Below, one piece after another: positions 36,205-53,847 of a DNA stretch of 64,000 nt; position 1 is the stretch's first letter, and the number at the start of each line of letters is the position of its first letter. This DNA comes from Halisarca cf. caerulea (taxonomy: Eukaryota > Porifera > Demospongiae > Chondrillida > Halisarcidae). The notes under the pieces are model-generated. The model had not been told where the DNA came from, did not search any database, and saw nothing but the letters and a program-made list of their open reading frames with translations. The DNA lies in contig CAUJGJ010000185.1 in NCBI GenBank assembly GCA_963170055.1, positions 3,699,275-3,763,274 of the forward strand. The letters run 5' to 3'. The position numbers and the translations under genes are program-made.

Positions 36205-36764
36205 TGTGATGAGGTTGTAGTCTAGCGAGCCAGCCCAGAACGCTGTTTCGCCTCCTGTGTATGACGTCACCGGAGTTGAAGGATATCGGGCACCAAAACG
36301 TATCCACAGCAATAATTCTAATGCACAATTGAGACATCATCACTGGGGAATAAAAACAACAATAATAACATGGGATATCAGTGGAGGGTTTGGCTGTTGA
36401 CTTGCGAAATCTGGATCGATCCCCTGGTGCAGCAAAGCAAAGGACACTCGAATTCTGATCCATCCAATCATGTTGTGATAGTACAGTCCTCTCTTTTCTG
36501 CAATAACTCAATTCAAGCTACTTTTTTGTATAAGGTTGTATATTCGGTGGCCATTTCACCTGTGTGGTGAAAGCACCATGTTCAACATCTCTCACTCTTT
36601 GGCCATAGGCTCTTTTCTTCTCCTGCATGTAAAGTTGTAAACAGTACTAAAGGGTCTGGATCTGTACTGGAGAAAACCCATGCATCAAAAATCCCTTTTA
36701 TGGTGGGGATAGTTAGCTATGTGACAGGCCAGAGTCTCCAGAACCCAGTAGCACATGCAGATGT

Positions 36765-36870
36765 TAGTCCAGCCAGCTGGACCCATGGCCATGTTTGTAT
36801 GTAAGCACCAACATTTCCCTTTCCCGCCATCAGCACTTACATACGAACATGGGTTCAGCTGGCTGGACTA
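36765..36870. mobile_element. Small palindromic MITE
   Basis: Ends TAGTCCAGCCAGCTGG and its inverse CCAGCTGGCTGGACTA enclose a second inverted pair (CATGTTTGTATGTAAG and CTTACATACGAACATG). Flanking sequence CAGATGT is shared on both sides, compatible with a slightly decayed target duplication. Confidence 0.75.
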
Positions 36871-37514
36871 CACAGATGTCTAACCTGCATGGCTTCCATC
36901 TCACAAATTGCAGATGTATTTGCAAATCTTCTAAAGTGGTTGTAATGAAGTTCCTTCTCAGTGTTGTATGTGGCACACTTCTCCCAAGAGTAATGGCAAT
37001 GTCACAGACTTCATTGTGACGAAGGGAGGGGTAGCCTCCCCTTACGGCATGTGAAAACATGATCAACTGTCATACTATCTCCACATGCACATGGCATAAT
37101 TCTATAATGCATAATGGTATCCAACAACATACCATTACCTCGGAATATTATGTACATAAATAATGTAATGCTAGGGCCTTACACAAAGACCCCCACAAAT
37201 ATAATTGAATGTATGCATATATTCAAATATCCGAGTGGTTCTAACAAGTGAAATACATGTGTTGGTGAATATTGTGTGCAAACACAAGAATGTGTTTGTC
37301 AATTTATGCATATTATACAGTATATAGAGATATATACTCCATTAGATTTTGAAGTAAAACCATAGACTATGGTTTGAGTATCTATGGTAAAACCTAACTA
37401 CATAATACGTATACTTCATGCAGATTCACCAAAGAAACTACGTAGCTAGAATAGGAATTCTTGAATCACAACGAAAGGTGTATGTTCCATTCACAGGTGT
37501 GTATACCAAAATAC

Positions 37515-37667
<153 letters not shown>

Positions 37668-37825
37668 CATGAAGGATTCAGAAACCAATGCACAATGTAT
37701 TGGCACAATGTAGTTGGGTTCTTGCACAAGATTTTAAAGTGAAAGAGGCAAATCTCAAAAATGGGCTGGCTCAACACACTAGCAAACACTTGATAAGAAA
37801 TCATCCTAATGGTCACACCAATCAT

Positions 37826-40800
37826 TCACTGGTCCATGTCTGATTCAGCCTTCTTATAGTGTCTGTATTCCGGTTTTAATTCATACATGTTCTTATGAGG
37901 GTTTTTTGTATTGTACTTGCAAACTTCACGTAAAATCTCCTTCAAATAAGTAGGGGGCTGTTCTGTCTTCTGCACTAAATCTTTGAATGTGTAATACTGG
38001 TGTGCTTGAAAGGCTGTGAAGAGCTGGTCTAGGACAACTTCTCTGTCCTGACGAGCTCGTCTACCCAATTCCTTTCGCTTTTGTAGATGTTCTTGCTGCA
38101 GATAATAAAACAATCATACACTTCAATCAGAACATCACACATCCAGCTGCGTAAATGGATCATGGAGACAAGCTATTTACGTACCTATGTACTCTATATA
38201 CGTACATTTGAAATGATGAAATACAGAGCTAACTTACATCTGGTTGATGGTAGGATTTAGGTTTAAAAGTAGACACAGTTGTTTCCTTGATTTGTTGAAT
38301 CTGGTATTTGGGTTCCTGTGCATCCACCATTTGTTTTCTAACAAGTAAAACATAATTTCATGCGAACCTGATGCAAAAATATATGTCTCCTACCAGAATA
38401 CATCACATAAACAACCGCAACAATCCACCCATTGCCATATGCACAATTGAGTACAGGAAAAATACATGCTCTGTGATGTAATGATGGTCTTTGGACAGAT
38501 AACGTATGTCATAATTTGCACAACTGTACAACGTTTCGCCCACTTGGGCTTCTTCAGGTACACAGGTTCAGGTTTGTGTACCTGAAGAAGATTAAGTTGT
38601 ACAGTTGTGCAAATTGTGACATGTGCTATCTGTCCAAAGACAAAACATCGCTACATCGATCTACGTAGCATGTCAAAGAATTTCTACCATCACATGCTCT
38701 GTGAAGCAGACATGAAGTCAAAGCAGAGCCTATGGATATGTACGTATAGTGAATAGATACTATTCAATCACCTAGTCACAATATGTGCAGAACGAACTTT
38801 TTCAGTTGCAGGTACATCTTATTCTGCTGAGGCTGCATTTCTGCTTTTTGAACTACTTTTCCTTCTGCAGCTAATTTCCCTTCACTGTCTTCCGAGAAGA
38901 CATACATAGACTGATTGCCAAAGCTTTGAAGATGAACTTTATGTTCCCTGGGAATCTCAATTGTACCTGAAGGTCCTTCTAATGCTGATGTCCCTGAACT
39001 ATCACCGGTGTTGCCTTTAACAGCCATCTCCTTTGCTACCTCTGGACTCAAATCAAATTGCAGCTGTGCTTTTTGGCCACTGAAAAAGGCAAGGAGAGGA
39101 CTGCAACCTGTGCTTAACAAAAGTAGAATACATCACAATATCCCACACTACACATCTTTACACTATATTGCACACACACACGCGCGCGCGCGCATGCATG
39201 CATGCATGCAGTTCAAAGTAGTCCTACACATTTGCATATAAAAATTTGCAATGCTATACTTGGAAATTTCTTGGCATGTGTGAGTGAATTCATTCGTACT
39301 CTTGTAAGAGGAAGTTCCTTTCTGAAATACAGCTTTACTTTAACTTACAGAGTGTTTTGGACAAGAATGGGTGTTTGTAATGTGCATAACAGAGTGTCAT
39401 CATATATGTATCTGACATTCCTTAGGTTCCCAACTACTTGTCAGAAGCATGGAAGAGAACATCACACTGAATGGGAACGAATGAATGAATGCTGTACTTA
39501 GAAATTTTCTGGTGGGTGTGAGTGGGTATGGGTGTGTGAGGTGAACTCAGGTATTGGTGAGCCAAGGGTCTAAATAATATTATGGTAAGCGGCAGGATTC
39601 ATTCATACAAAGGATGAGCCAGTTAGCGTACACATGTCAGTAGTATCATCACAGCTTTACAAGTTATCATGCTAAACTTATACAAAACTACAATACGTAC
39701 ATACATGCAAGTATACATAAGTACGTACGTACATACATACATACATACATACACACATAATATGTATGCGCATACACATACATATGTATATATATATATA
39801 TACATATGTACATGTACACATACGTATGTACCTGCATTTTACATAATGTGATACTGTGAGCACATTCTGACAAATATAGTGACAAAATACATGAACAATT
39901 GATCTAGTGGCGTAAATTGTATACACAATAACAAGATATCATAAAATACACAGCACACAACATTCTATACAGCAATATAATCCATACTGACATACATACA
40001 CATTAATCTTCATCAATCCAACGTCACTGTGTGATGTTCTCTTCCATGCTTCTGACAAGTAGTTGGGAACCTAAGGAATGCCAGATACGAATATGATGAC
40101 ACTCTGTCACTGCACATTACAAGCACCCATTCTTGTCCATAACACTCTGTAAGTTAAAGTAAAGCTGTATTCCAGAAAGGAACTTCCTCATACAAGAGTT
40201 GCATACCAATTCTACATTCTAAGGATGATATGTACTTTTTATGTGGGATTTATACAAAGTATATGGCAGACCTTTAGACCACCACCATGTGGTCCTTAAC
40301 AGTCACAGCCCAAAGCTGGTTTGATCTCTTTCAAAATTCACAGTGAAGTACTCTGGGACAGTGAGTCAACTTGGAGCATGAACTACGTTAATCTAGAGCA
40401 AGGGAACTAGCTGTGACTTGTTCATACTCAGGGTCTCATCCCGAGATGAAACCCTCAATCACTTTAAGTCCATAGACCCCACCCCCGAATGGTGCATGCA
40501 CACATATACAGTGGCCACACAACATATGCATGTGCATACGTACGTAATTAGTCGGTGCAGATAATGGACATGTTTCAAATACACCATTGATCAAGAATAA
40601 ATGGTATTGTGCGGAGACTATATCCTATCAGCCGACTCTACTGGCTGAAGTATAGCAACACTGTAAACCCTCGGTCAAACCAGAAAGTGATTACAAGACG
40701 AAAAAAATACTTCAATGCTTCATGTGGAAACATACGGGTTTTAAGAAAGTAATGCAAACCCCTTCAAGTCAGAGCTCAGTATGTAAACGCAGGTGTAGGA

Positions 40801-41014
40801 TCAAGTAAGAATCTATAGTAAGACTATATACGAGGTAAAACTAAGAAACTAATTTTTACGTAGCACACAACAAACGTAGCTAGGCCTACACAAACAAAAG
40901 CAAATATCGAGGAGAGACATTAGGTAGCATAAGACGCACCTTTATCAGCCAGACACCTCTAGATGCACCTGCGAGGTCTAGTTCCTTCCCTTTCTTATCT
41001 TTACCTTTACCCAT
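37826..41014 (-). CDS. GTF2F2: GTF2F2 / RAP30, TFIIF beta subunit; exon 2 not found
   Basis: Small subunit of general transcription factor IIF, which delivers RNA polymerase II to promoters. Exons found on the minus strand: 40940-41014 (MGKGKDKKGKELDLAGASRGVWLIK), 38798-39079, 38238-38337, 37826-38095. The ATG exon ends in phase 0, but exon 38798-39079 needs two preceding bases of a codon, so at least one exon of length 3n+2 is missing; it should encode the VPKYL...W...GEVGKLRI part. The third part covers the dimerisation domain (QLQFDLSPEVAKEM...VHLQSFGNQSMYVFSED...VVQKAEMQP) and the last exon the winged helix (RRARQDREVVLDQLFTAFQAHQYYTFKDL...YLKEILREV) ending NMYELKPEYRHYKK. The donor after 38798 is a weak GTTCGT. 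The gap between exons is filled by an inverted repeat and microsatellites. Confidence 0.9.
38497..38641. mobile_element. Palindromic element in a GTF2F2 intron
   Basis: GTCTTTGGACAGAT and ATCTGTCCAAAGAC form the ends; AATTTGCACAACTGTACAAC is mirrored inside, and the centre carries a further palindrome around CTTCAGGTACAC. Non-coding foldback element. Confidence 0.8.
39298..40201. repeat. Large inverted repeat, arms of about 180 bp (GTF2F2 intron 1)
   Basis: Left arm 39,298-39,474 and right arm 40,024-40,201 are reverse complements with few mismatches (for example TTCCTTAGGTTCCCAACTAC against GTAGTTGGGAACCTAAGGAA), separated by about 550 bp that include ACGT/ACAT and TA microsatellites (39,720-39,805). 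Intron RNA could fold into a long duplex. Confidence 0.88.
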
Positions 41015-41398
41015 CAATTTTATCACCTCACGCAAAGACACGGCAAAGAACGCATATTCCCATGAAATAATACGTTATGGAGACAATTGTAGTGTATTTC
41101 AAGAGATAAAATATGTTTATGAATATTAAAAATTAATGGATTATTCAGGATAAAACAATTTTTGGTTCATGGTCAGAAGGATATTAAAGCTTGCAGTAAT
41201 ACTACCATTTGTGCATGAGTAACATTTTGTGGTACTCTTCCGATCCCAACCATGCACAATTGAAAACCATGAACTTTCTTTAATCATTGAAAAGTACTCA
41301 TTGTAATATTACGGTAATACAATACACAGTAATAGAGTATATAAGTAATAGAGTGCTATAGTAAAGAATCATACTACTACATACATTTAATTATATCA

Positions 41399-41895
41399 TA
41401 GCCGGGGAAGACTGCAGACATGCTTGTCTAAATGACATAGTGAAACGTGCCCTGACTTTGGCCAACATTCATCCCCAGTACCTTGGAGCCTAAAGGCCTC
41501 TGTAGAGGAGATGGCAGATGCCCTGATGGTATATCCATCTTTCCTTGGGCTCAAGAGTGAGGCTTGGGGGTGGGATGCTACGTGTCACGACATGTTTGCC
41601 CCCACTAACATTAATGCCCTTTTCCTGTACAGGTGCACGTACGGGCTGTGTCGCTGACCAAGCTGCCTTAAAGAAGTGATCCCTTTACTCTGATCTCTGC
41701 CTATCTCACATGTTCATCCCAATTGCAGTGGAATCAGCTGGATCCTTGAGAAAAGATGCACTAGATTTCTTTCATGATCTCTGTAGATGTATCAAATCTA
41801 TCTCCAAGGACCCTCAATCATACCTCAAATTTTGCCAGAAGATCAGTGTTTGTATCCAACATTTTAATTCTGTTTCTATTTTAGGCTGTAGTTGT
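41399..41895 (+). pseudogene. Decayed LINE reverse-transcriptase C-terminal fragment
   Basis: Three pieces in different frames line up with the usual C-terminal end of a LINE open frame: AGEDCRHACLNDIVKRAL, then MADALMVYPSF...WGWDATCHDMFAP, then HMFIPIAVESAGSLRKDALDFFHDL. Stops and frameshifts separate them. It stands alone between AMDHD2 and GTF2F2 and has no catalytic domain. Confidence 0.75.
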
Positions 41896-42031
41896 GTATG
41901 ACTGTTGTACATGATTATGTGTGTATATTCATCTTTTCTTTTCCTAGCTTTTTTGTTCTTGTTCCTTATGCTTTCCTTTCTTTTTCATTTCAGATTGATC
42001 TGTTCTCTTTGTGTAGATCATGTGTGATTCT

Positions 42032-42035
<4 letters not shown>

Positions 42036-42073
<38 letters not shown>
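42036..42073. repeat. (TA)n microsatellite
   Basis: Pure TA tract immediately left of the MITE at 42,078, as expected for a TA-targeting element inserted in a TA repeat. Confidence 0.95.
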
Positions 42074-42077
<4 letters not shown>

Positions 42078-42079
<2 letters not shown>

Positions 42080-42237
42080 CACTGGAACCTGCCTAATCCA
42101 GCACCTCTATAAACCAGCATTCTCCTAAACCGGTCAAGATTCTCTGGCACCGACCATTAACTTTACCATACAAACAAACCTCCATAATCCAGCACTTTTT
42201 TACATTCCCCAATGGGTGCCGGATTAGACAGGTTTTA

Positions 42238-42242
<5 letters not shown>
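42078..42242. mobile_element. TA-flanked MITE inserted in a TA microsatellite
   Basis: 165 bp; ends CACTGGAACCTGCCTAATCC and GGATTAGACAGGTTTTACTG. TA tracts lie on both sides. The central part is the inverse of the left end of the duplicated block at 481 and 2,649, so those are truncated copies of the same family. Confidence 0.8.

Positions 42243-42306
<64 letters not shown>
42239..42306. repeat. (TA)n microsatellite
   Basis: TA tract of about 66 bp immediately right of the MITE. Confidence 0.95.
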
Positions 42307-42316
<10 letters not shown>

Positions 42317-42889
42317 TATATATGCATGCCTGCATGGCCACAGTTCCTAGTTTGTCCAAAATTACATATGCATGCATGCTATGTATCCTCAATCTCTCAA
42401 TCACGATAGAATAACACAATTGGCAAACTCTTGCATTCAATCTGCTCTCTATAATATTATACAATATTATAGGCTCTCAATCTGTGCATGTCTTTATAGT
42501 CAATATTGCATGACATATGCATTAATTTCGGGTACATCTATACAATTATACTGTATAAGCCAATTAAATTAGTATATATTCTGTATGTGTCATTATGTAT
42601 TCAATCTATGCTCCTCTAACAATTAATGCAGTGAATTCTTTTTAATCTTCCACAATTTGTTTTGAAAAAACAATATCTGAGTAAATTAATGAGTTTGGTG
42701 GATTATCCAAATCAATGTGCAATCAATTCAAGCACAGAATGGAAGGTGGATACAGTACATACAATGCTGATCACAGGGATAATTAACCATGGCCAGTAGA
42801 TGTACTCAAAATCTACAACTACATTCTTCATAAATAGTCAATTCAAAAATTGAAGTTTACATAATATTATATTAAATTTTCAGGGCACA

Positions 42890-45800
42890 TTAGACACGTA
42901 GATGTCTTAAATGCCATCTTTCCCTTAGGCTGTCTGCAACCCATTTTAGTCTTCCAGCAAGTACTGTAGCTACAACATCAAGCGTTTCCTCTTCCAATAT
43001 CACCAAATCAGCGTCAAAACCCAATTCCAGTTTTCCCTTATGATTATGTATTCCAAGCACCATGGCAGGATGCAGTGATGCAGCTTCCAGTGCCTCAGCC
43101 ACTGTACAATCTGTATATGAAAAATAAAACTATACAATAATTAAAATCACACAAACCACAGAAATATATGACACTGTAAGCAATTTTGCAGAATCACAAA
43201 GGAAATATATTACTAAAATAAACATATTATGTCCAAGAAAAAAATCTGCTATTCTCAATACACAGTAGGCTCTTTGATGTACTGAATTTATGCAGGCTGT
43301 CTGTCATTCACATAAACTACACTTGAACCTCTTCATCTCCCCGGCATGCAAGTATGTACCCTCCATTGTCACACTACCTCTCCCATACTTGCAGAATGCA
43401 CTTTTGAAACCTCACCTCTCTCTTAATTCTCTTTTTTTTCTTTTCTTTTATGGGTGCCACCTTTAATAGCTTATGACTAACAGTTCCCACGTAAAAAATG
43501 ATCACTTGATACTCCTGATACCATCCTTTATTCACCTCTCTCATTTACAAAACAGTCATACAATAGACAGTTTCCATCTCCCGCCTACAGTCATTCTCTG
43601 TACCCCTTACTCCTGCTCTAACTTGACCTCAAACCACCCACACTGATACAATACACTGCTGCATGACCCTAACATCCATGCACACTGAGATGGTAACCTT
43701 ACGATTACCCAGTGCAATTGCTGGTGGAGTACCAAGAGATCAGCTGAGGAAGTCTAATCAATGTACGTATCTAGAATGTACACTCATTGTGCACTTCAAA
43801 TATACTATTGTATTATATGAGTAAAACATATGTACATGTACACAGCAAATTCTCATCATGGTTAAATTACCTGTTGCGTGTTTGAAGTTCTTCACACAAG
43901 CGTCCATAGTAGCAACACTGTACAACACAACAAAGTAATATTAATAATTGTGGTGTGACATATAATAATTATTATTATATATAATAACTATAATTATGTA
44001 AACACACACTCAACTAACATGTGAATACACACACACACACAACATGAACATGTATAAAGTACATACAGTACTTTATACAAGCAACAGGAACTCCTAGAAC
44101 CCTTTCTAAAGTCTTATTTTTTGGGAATTACTTTCATATGAGGCATGCAAGCAAGCTTCTTACCTCCCAGCTAATACATTGGTATCAGCTAATGTAGCTC
44201 TCTTGTCCTTCACATGCACATCTTGACTACCAAACTGGTAATGGCCATCTTCTAAACCAGTGGCTGCTATGGAATCCGTGACTAAAACAATCCCTATAGT
44301 ATGTAGTGTAGATACAGTATAAAGAAAAGGAAATTAATAAATTATAATGAATTAGTCAAATCACATATGTAGCAGTTACTGTACACAAGGAATGGCAAGT
44401 ATACAAATGTTCAAAACGCATGTGATGGGAATTTACACAGCATGGTCAGGGGCACATCCAGAGGGGTTTGCTGGGGTTACAACCCTCTCTTTCATATTTT
44501 CCTCAAAGAAAACTTATCTGCTCACAGCACAAGCTGTATCATCAGCAGCAGGCTATGGACAATTTTAACCACCTTCTCAGAGGGAAGGCTAAGATTTAGT
44601 AGCTAGAGTGGACAGAATCTCAATCACAATGGTTATTATCATTTTGATTTGAGATTCAACAGACGTCACGCAACACGGCCACATTTCTATTTTCAGATTC
44701 TTAGTTTGGCTTCTCCTTGGGTTCGCTTTGTTAAATTTAAGGAATATTACTACATATGTATATTCACCAATAGTCTTCAAGCTTCCACGGCATTAACAAA
44801 GATCAAGAACCGCCGAGAAGACTACAATTCACCTGCTAGATCTTGCTATTCACTCTTGGGAGATTAAAATACTAACTACATCATTAGGATAAACGAACTA
44901 AGACACAATTTCATTCATTAGGAGAAGCAAACGCTTGGAAAACGAGAGAGGACCCCTTGTTGCACAATATATACAGCCAGAGACCACAAACTTATTCGGT
45001 CACGATAATTTATAACCCCCCAAAAATGAAGCTAGCAGTGAAAATTTTTGTACCGTGAAAATTTCCTGACGTACGGTATGGTATGTACATACATACACAT
45101 ACACAAATAAAACAAATACACAAACACTTACTAGCATAAGTGACATGTCTAACCTCTTGGATTGGACTTGAATGCTATCCTGGTTGCAGCAGGATGAGTG
45201 TGGAGGTTGTCAGCTATTAAGCCATAATGCACCAAACTACGTGTTTTTAAGCTAGTGAGAAGGCCAACCAAACCCGGATCTCTGTGATGGAACTACAAAT
45301 ACCACAACACTTATACGTATATACACAGTAATACTATCAATAAAGCACCAAGTTTCTGAGCTACATGCTATTAACCTCTGTAATATTAAACACATTGTAT
45401 GTAATTCTCTCCAGCCCAACCATCTTATGAGGTACGGTCATCCTACAGAAATATCTTAAAGGAACTCTGTAATCGGACGATTTCCTAATAGTATACTTCA
45501 TTTTTTCAAACCCTTTGATCATCAGATTAGAGAGGTTTCGCTGTACTAACAATGATAGTAACAAGACAAGTCATTGCTTACCGGGAGCATTGCATTGAAA
45601 AGATGAGTGACAAGGGATGCACCTCTGTGCACTGCTTCTTCTGCTTTCTTCAAATTTGCCATTGAGTGCCCTGAAGTAGTACAAATGCACAAGACTGTAT
45701 AATGAATAGCAAATGATCATGGACATACTGTGTAGCCCACCCAAAGATACAACAATTTTCTTTGTTTTCACCAGCCACTCAATCGTCTCCATTCCACCTT

Positions 45801-48072
45801 TTAACTCTGGTGCCAAGGTAACAATGCACACATTGTCAAGTGAGCCATAACAATCCTCTAAATCTCTTTGTGACAGTTCGTCTCTGATGAATCCTTCACA
45901 ATGAGCACCTTTCTTTTCCCTGTTGATGAAAGGCCCTTCCAAATGAACACCTGTGAACAAAGTAGGCAACAAACAGACAAGACACCACAATGATGCAGCA
46001 GAAACAAAGTCTGGGATTGAGGGTAAACAGAGGGTTACAAACAGGCGGAGGGGTGAGACAACAACTCTGAGTCCAGCTGTTGACATATGCTCATATGTAC
46101 TGTTAAATGCACTCACTCAGTTAATGGAGTTGTGAGAGGAGGGGGAGGAGATGGTAGAAACCTTGATCCCTCCCTCTTCTTAAGCTCCATGATAAGACAG
46201 AATTCAAGGTAAATTCAATGACCCACAGTTACAATATTATCCAGATACATTCACCTGAAAAACTGACAATTTGCATCTCAACTATCAACCACAAAGTGGA
46301 TAGTTTTCCTGGGCTAGCCCTTGCAGCTGTATCAACATACACATGCAGTATGATACTGTCTACAGCATAAATACCGTACACTTAACAAATGTATCATGTC
46401 ATGCATATACTATACCTAGGACATTGGCTCCACTGACTTCAGACTTTCTGCAAAACTGTGGAAGTATCTGTAGATTAAGCAGAGTTGCATGGAATCAAGC
46501 ACACCGAACACCATTTGTCTGCATACAACAATGGGTCTGGTGGTGTGGCAAGAATCACTATCTGCTTAGTTTTATCGGCAGAGTTATTAGCCTATCTCAT
46601 ACACAAAGACATACACATGTATATATTGAACACCTACTAGTACTGCAGATATAACACAATGAACCCAAACAATCTGTCTCTCATAAATCTGCAAAGGTGT
46701 TAGCCCACCAAAGGTTGTGGAAGAGACCCACAAATATAGTGGAAACTGGACAAGTTGAATTCCAGTATTTGAGAATTATATTCTATTTACCAGTAATTCT
46801 ACACAAGTAAATAAGTATAACACAATAAAATACAATCACCACAAAAATTGCTTCTCCCATAATTTATGGTGGACAAGCAAGCTTCACTGTACCCACCTCC
46901 TTGTATGCAGAAGATGATGACGTTACAACAGTTGGACAGAAGGATGTCACACCGTACTGTAGCAGTTCCTTGGAAACTTCATCAATTTTGGTGAACACAT
47001 TTCCTTCCTTGGCAGTAAAATCATGGCTAAATCCACCTACATTGCAGTCAGAGACAAAATAGAACAAGATAAACCTCAAAATTAAATTCCCAATGGTACA
47101 AAAGATTAATATTGTGGCCACGGTTTTTAATTGTACAGAATAAATCCTTCTGAATATAACCATGAACACAATCAGCGTATGTGATGACACGAACTTACAC
47201 CTTCACAACATATGCCACATTGTGATAAAGCAAGCATATTCAACAGTATCACACAGGCAGAAAAAGAATCGAACTCCTCTGCCAGTAAAATAATCACACC
47301 TGGCTGCATTTCTTTACTCAGTACATCAAGCAACATCAGAGGGAGTCACAAACAAAACTGTAGATACTTAGGTCTGGATTACAGCTGCTTGTGACAAGAA
47401 ATTTCTTAGAGAACATGCTAAAAACTCTAAATCTCTAAAAACACACGCATACCGAATATGTAAGCATTGACCAAATGGACATGTGTGTACGTTTACAACA
47501 ACAGTGCGTTACCTATGGTACAGTATAACAAAATCAAAGTTCCACAACTTCAAATAAGAAAAAGTGGGGTAAATCTAGAACAGTCAGGCCAAAAGCGGTG
47601 TCAACCACAAGGTATATCCATTATTTCTCGTCTGTATTGTTTCCATGAAGGGAGAGTTTGGCAGTGCCGAGGATGGCTAAACAAAACCACAACAAAAGTT
47701 ACAGGCCCTGTTCCAAATTACCAGGTACGTATACCTACCTCCGGCCCTTTACCTTACACCTCGTACGTACGCATATGTACAGACACAAGGAGACATTACT
47801 ACGTTATATATCATGAAATCAGCCTGCAGCATCGCTATTCATTGTAGCTAACCATTAACTTGAATGTCGATAAACCCAGGAGCAACGATCAGTCCCTTGC
47901 AATCGTAAACGACATCCGCCTGTTTTCTTTCATCAAAGAACAGCTTTTTTGGATCCAAAATTTCCCCCCTTCGAACGAAGACGTCATCTTCGACTAGCTC
48001 GCCATTCCTAACAACTTTGCAATCTCTATAACGAATAACAATGTCTTCTTCCATGACTTCAACAGACGCCAT
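42890..48072 (-). CDS. AMDHD2: AMDHD2, N-acetylglucosamine-6-phosphate deacetylase, 9 exons, complete
   Basis: Amidohydrolase that removes the acetyl group from N-acetylglucosamine-6-phosphate in amino-sugar breakdown and in limiting the hexosamine pathway. Exons on the minus strand in coding order: 47853-48072, 46897-47036, 46416-46467, 45741-45950, 45582-45670, 45154-45292, 44164-44293, 43871-43917, 42890-43110. All are GT-AG with matching phases; 415 aa. Family landmarks: [39 protein letters not shown] (metal-ligand Glu about 142), GHSMA (His about 209), VTHLFNAM (His about 230), [29 protein letters not shown] (catalytic Asp about 290), and the C-terminal [10 protein letters not shown]. 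All active-site residues expected for the family are present. The ATG lies 56 bp after the RFC4 stop on the same strand. Introns carry a dispersed repeat (44,690-45,085) and MITE pieces. Confidence 0.96.
44690..45085 (+). mobile_element. Dispersed repeat, copy 2 (AMDHD2 intron)
   Basis: Same family and orientation as 15,270-15,640. Right part ends with a GTACGGTATG-type end shared with other foldback elements here. Confidence 0.75.
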
Positions 48073-48128
48073 ATTTAATGTGGGTAATAAATTTCACAAT
48101 CAATAATCAAATCTTGTAGAATAATAAT
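48073..48128 (-). promoter_or_regulatory. 56-bp RFC4-AMDHD2 intergenic interval
   Basis: All that separates the RFC4 stop codon from the AMDHD2 ATG on the coding strand. It is AT-rich, with an ATTAAA directly before the AMDHD2 ATG as the only poly(A)-like hexamer. It must hold or overlap both the RFC4 3' processing site and the AMDHD2 5' leader. Confidence 0.6.
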
Positions 48129-53534
<5,406 letters not shown>

Positions 53535-53847
53535 TTTTACTGCAATTTGGCGCCAATTTATTTGCGGCAACAGGTCGCGGCTGGTGTATGTGTAGGAGTT
53601 ATCATAACTTCAAGTGAATGTCATTGAATTAATCAAATTCATTTGTTTGTTACTGAAGCAGGTTGCTTTCCAGGAGGGCGTCGAAACCTTCGTTTGCTGG
53701 TTATCGAAGTGTCTACACCCAGAAGACCAGTAAGCATCTTTACTCTTTTTTTGTGTACTAGACCCAGTGTCCGTACTAGCTGAAGAGTATTTCATTGCGT
53801 CCTTGTTGCATTCTGCAGGCTGCGTCTGAGAAGCAGACGGTACGAGC
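53535..53847. promoter_or_regulatory. Bidirectional promoter of RFC4 and the cadherin-like gene
   Basis: The RFC4 ATG (minus) and the cadherin-like ATG (plus) are divergent and 313 bp apart. CpG dinucleotides are frequent near both ends (TTGCGGCAACAGGTCGCGG at about 53,561). No TATA box was seen. Confidence 0.55.
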
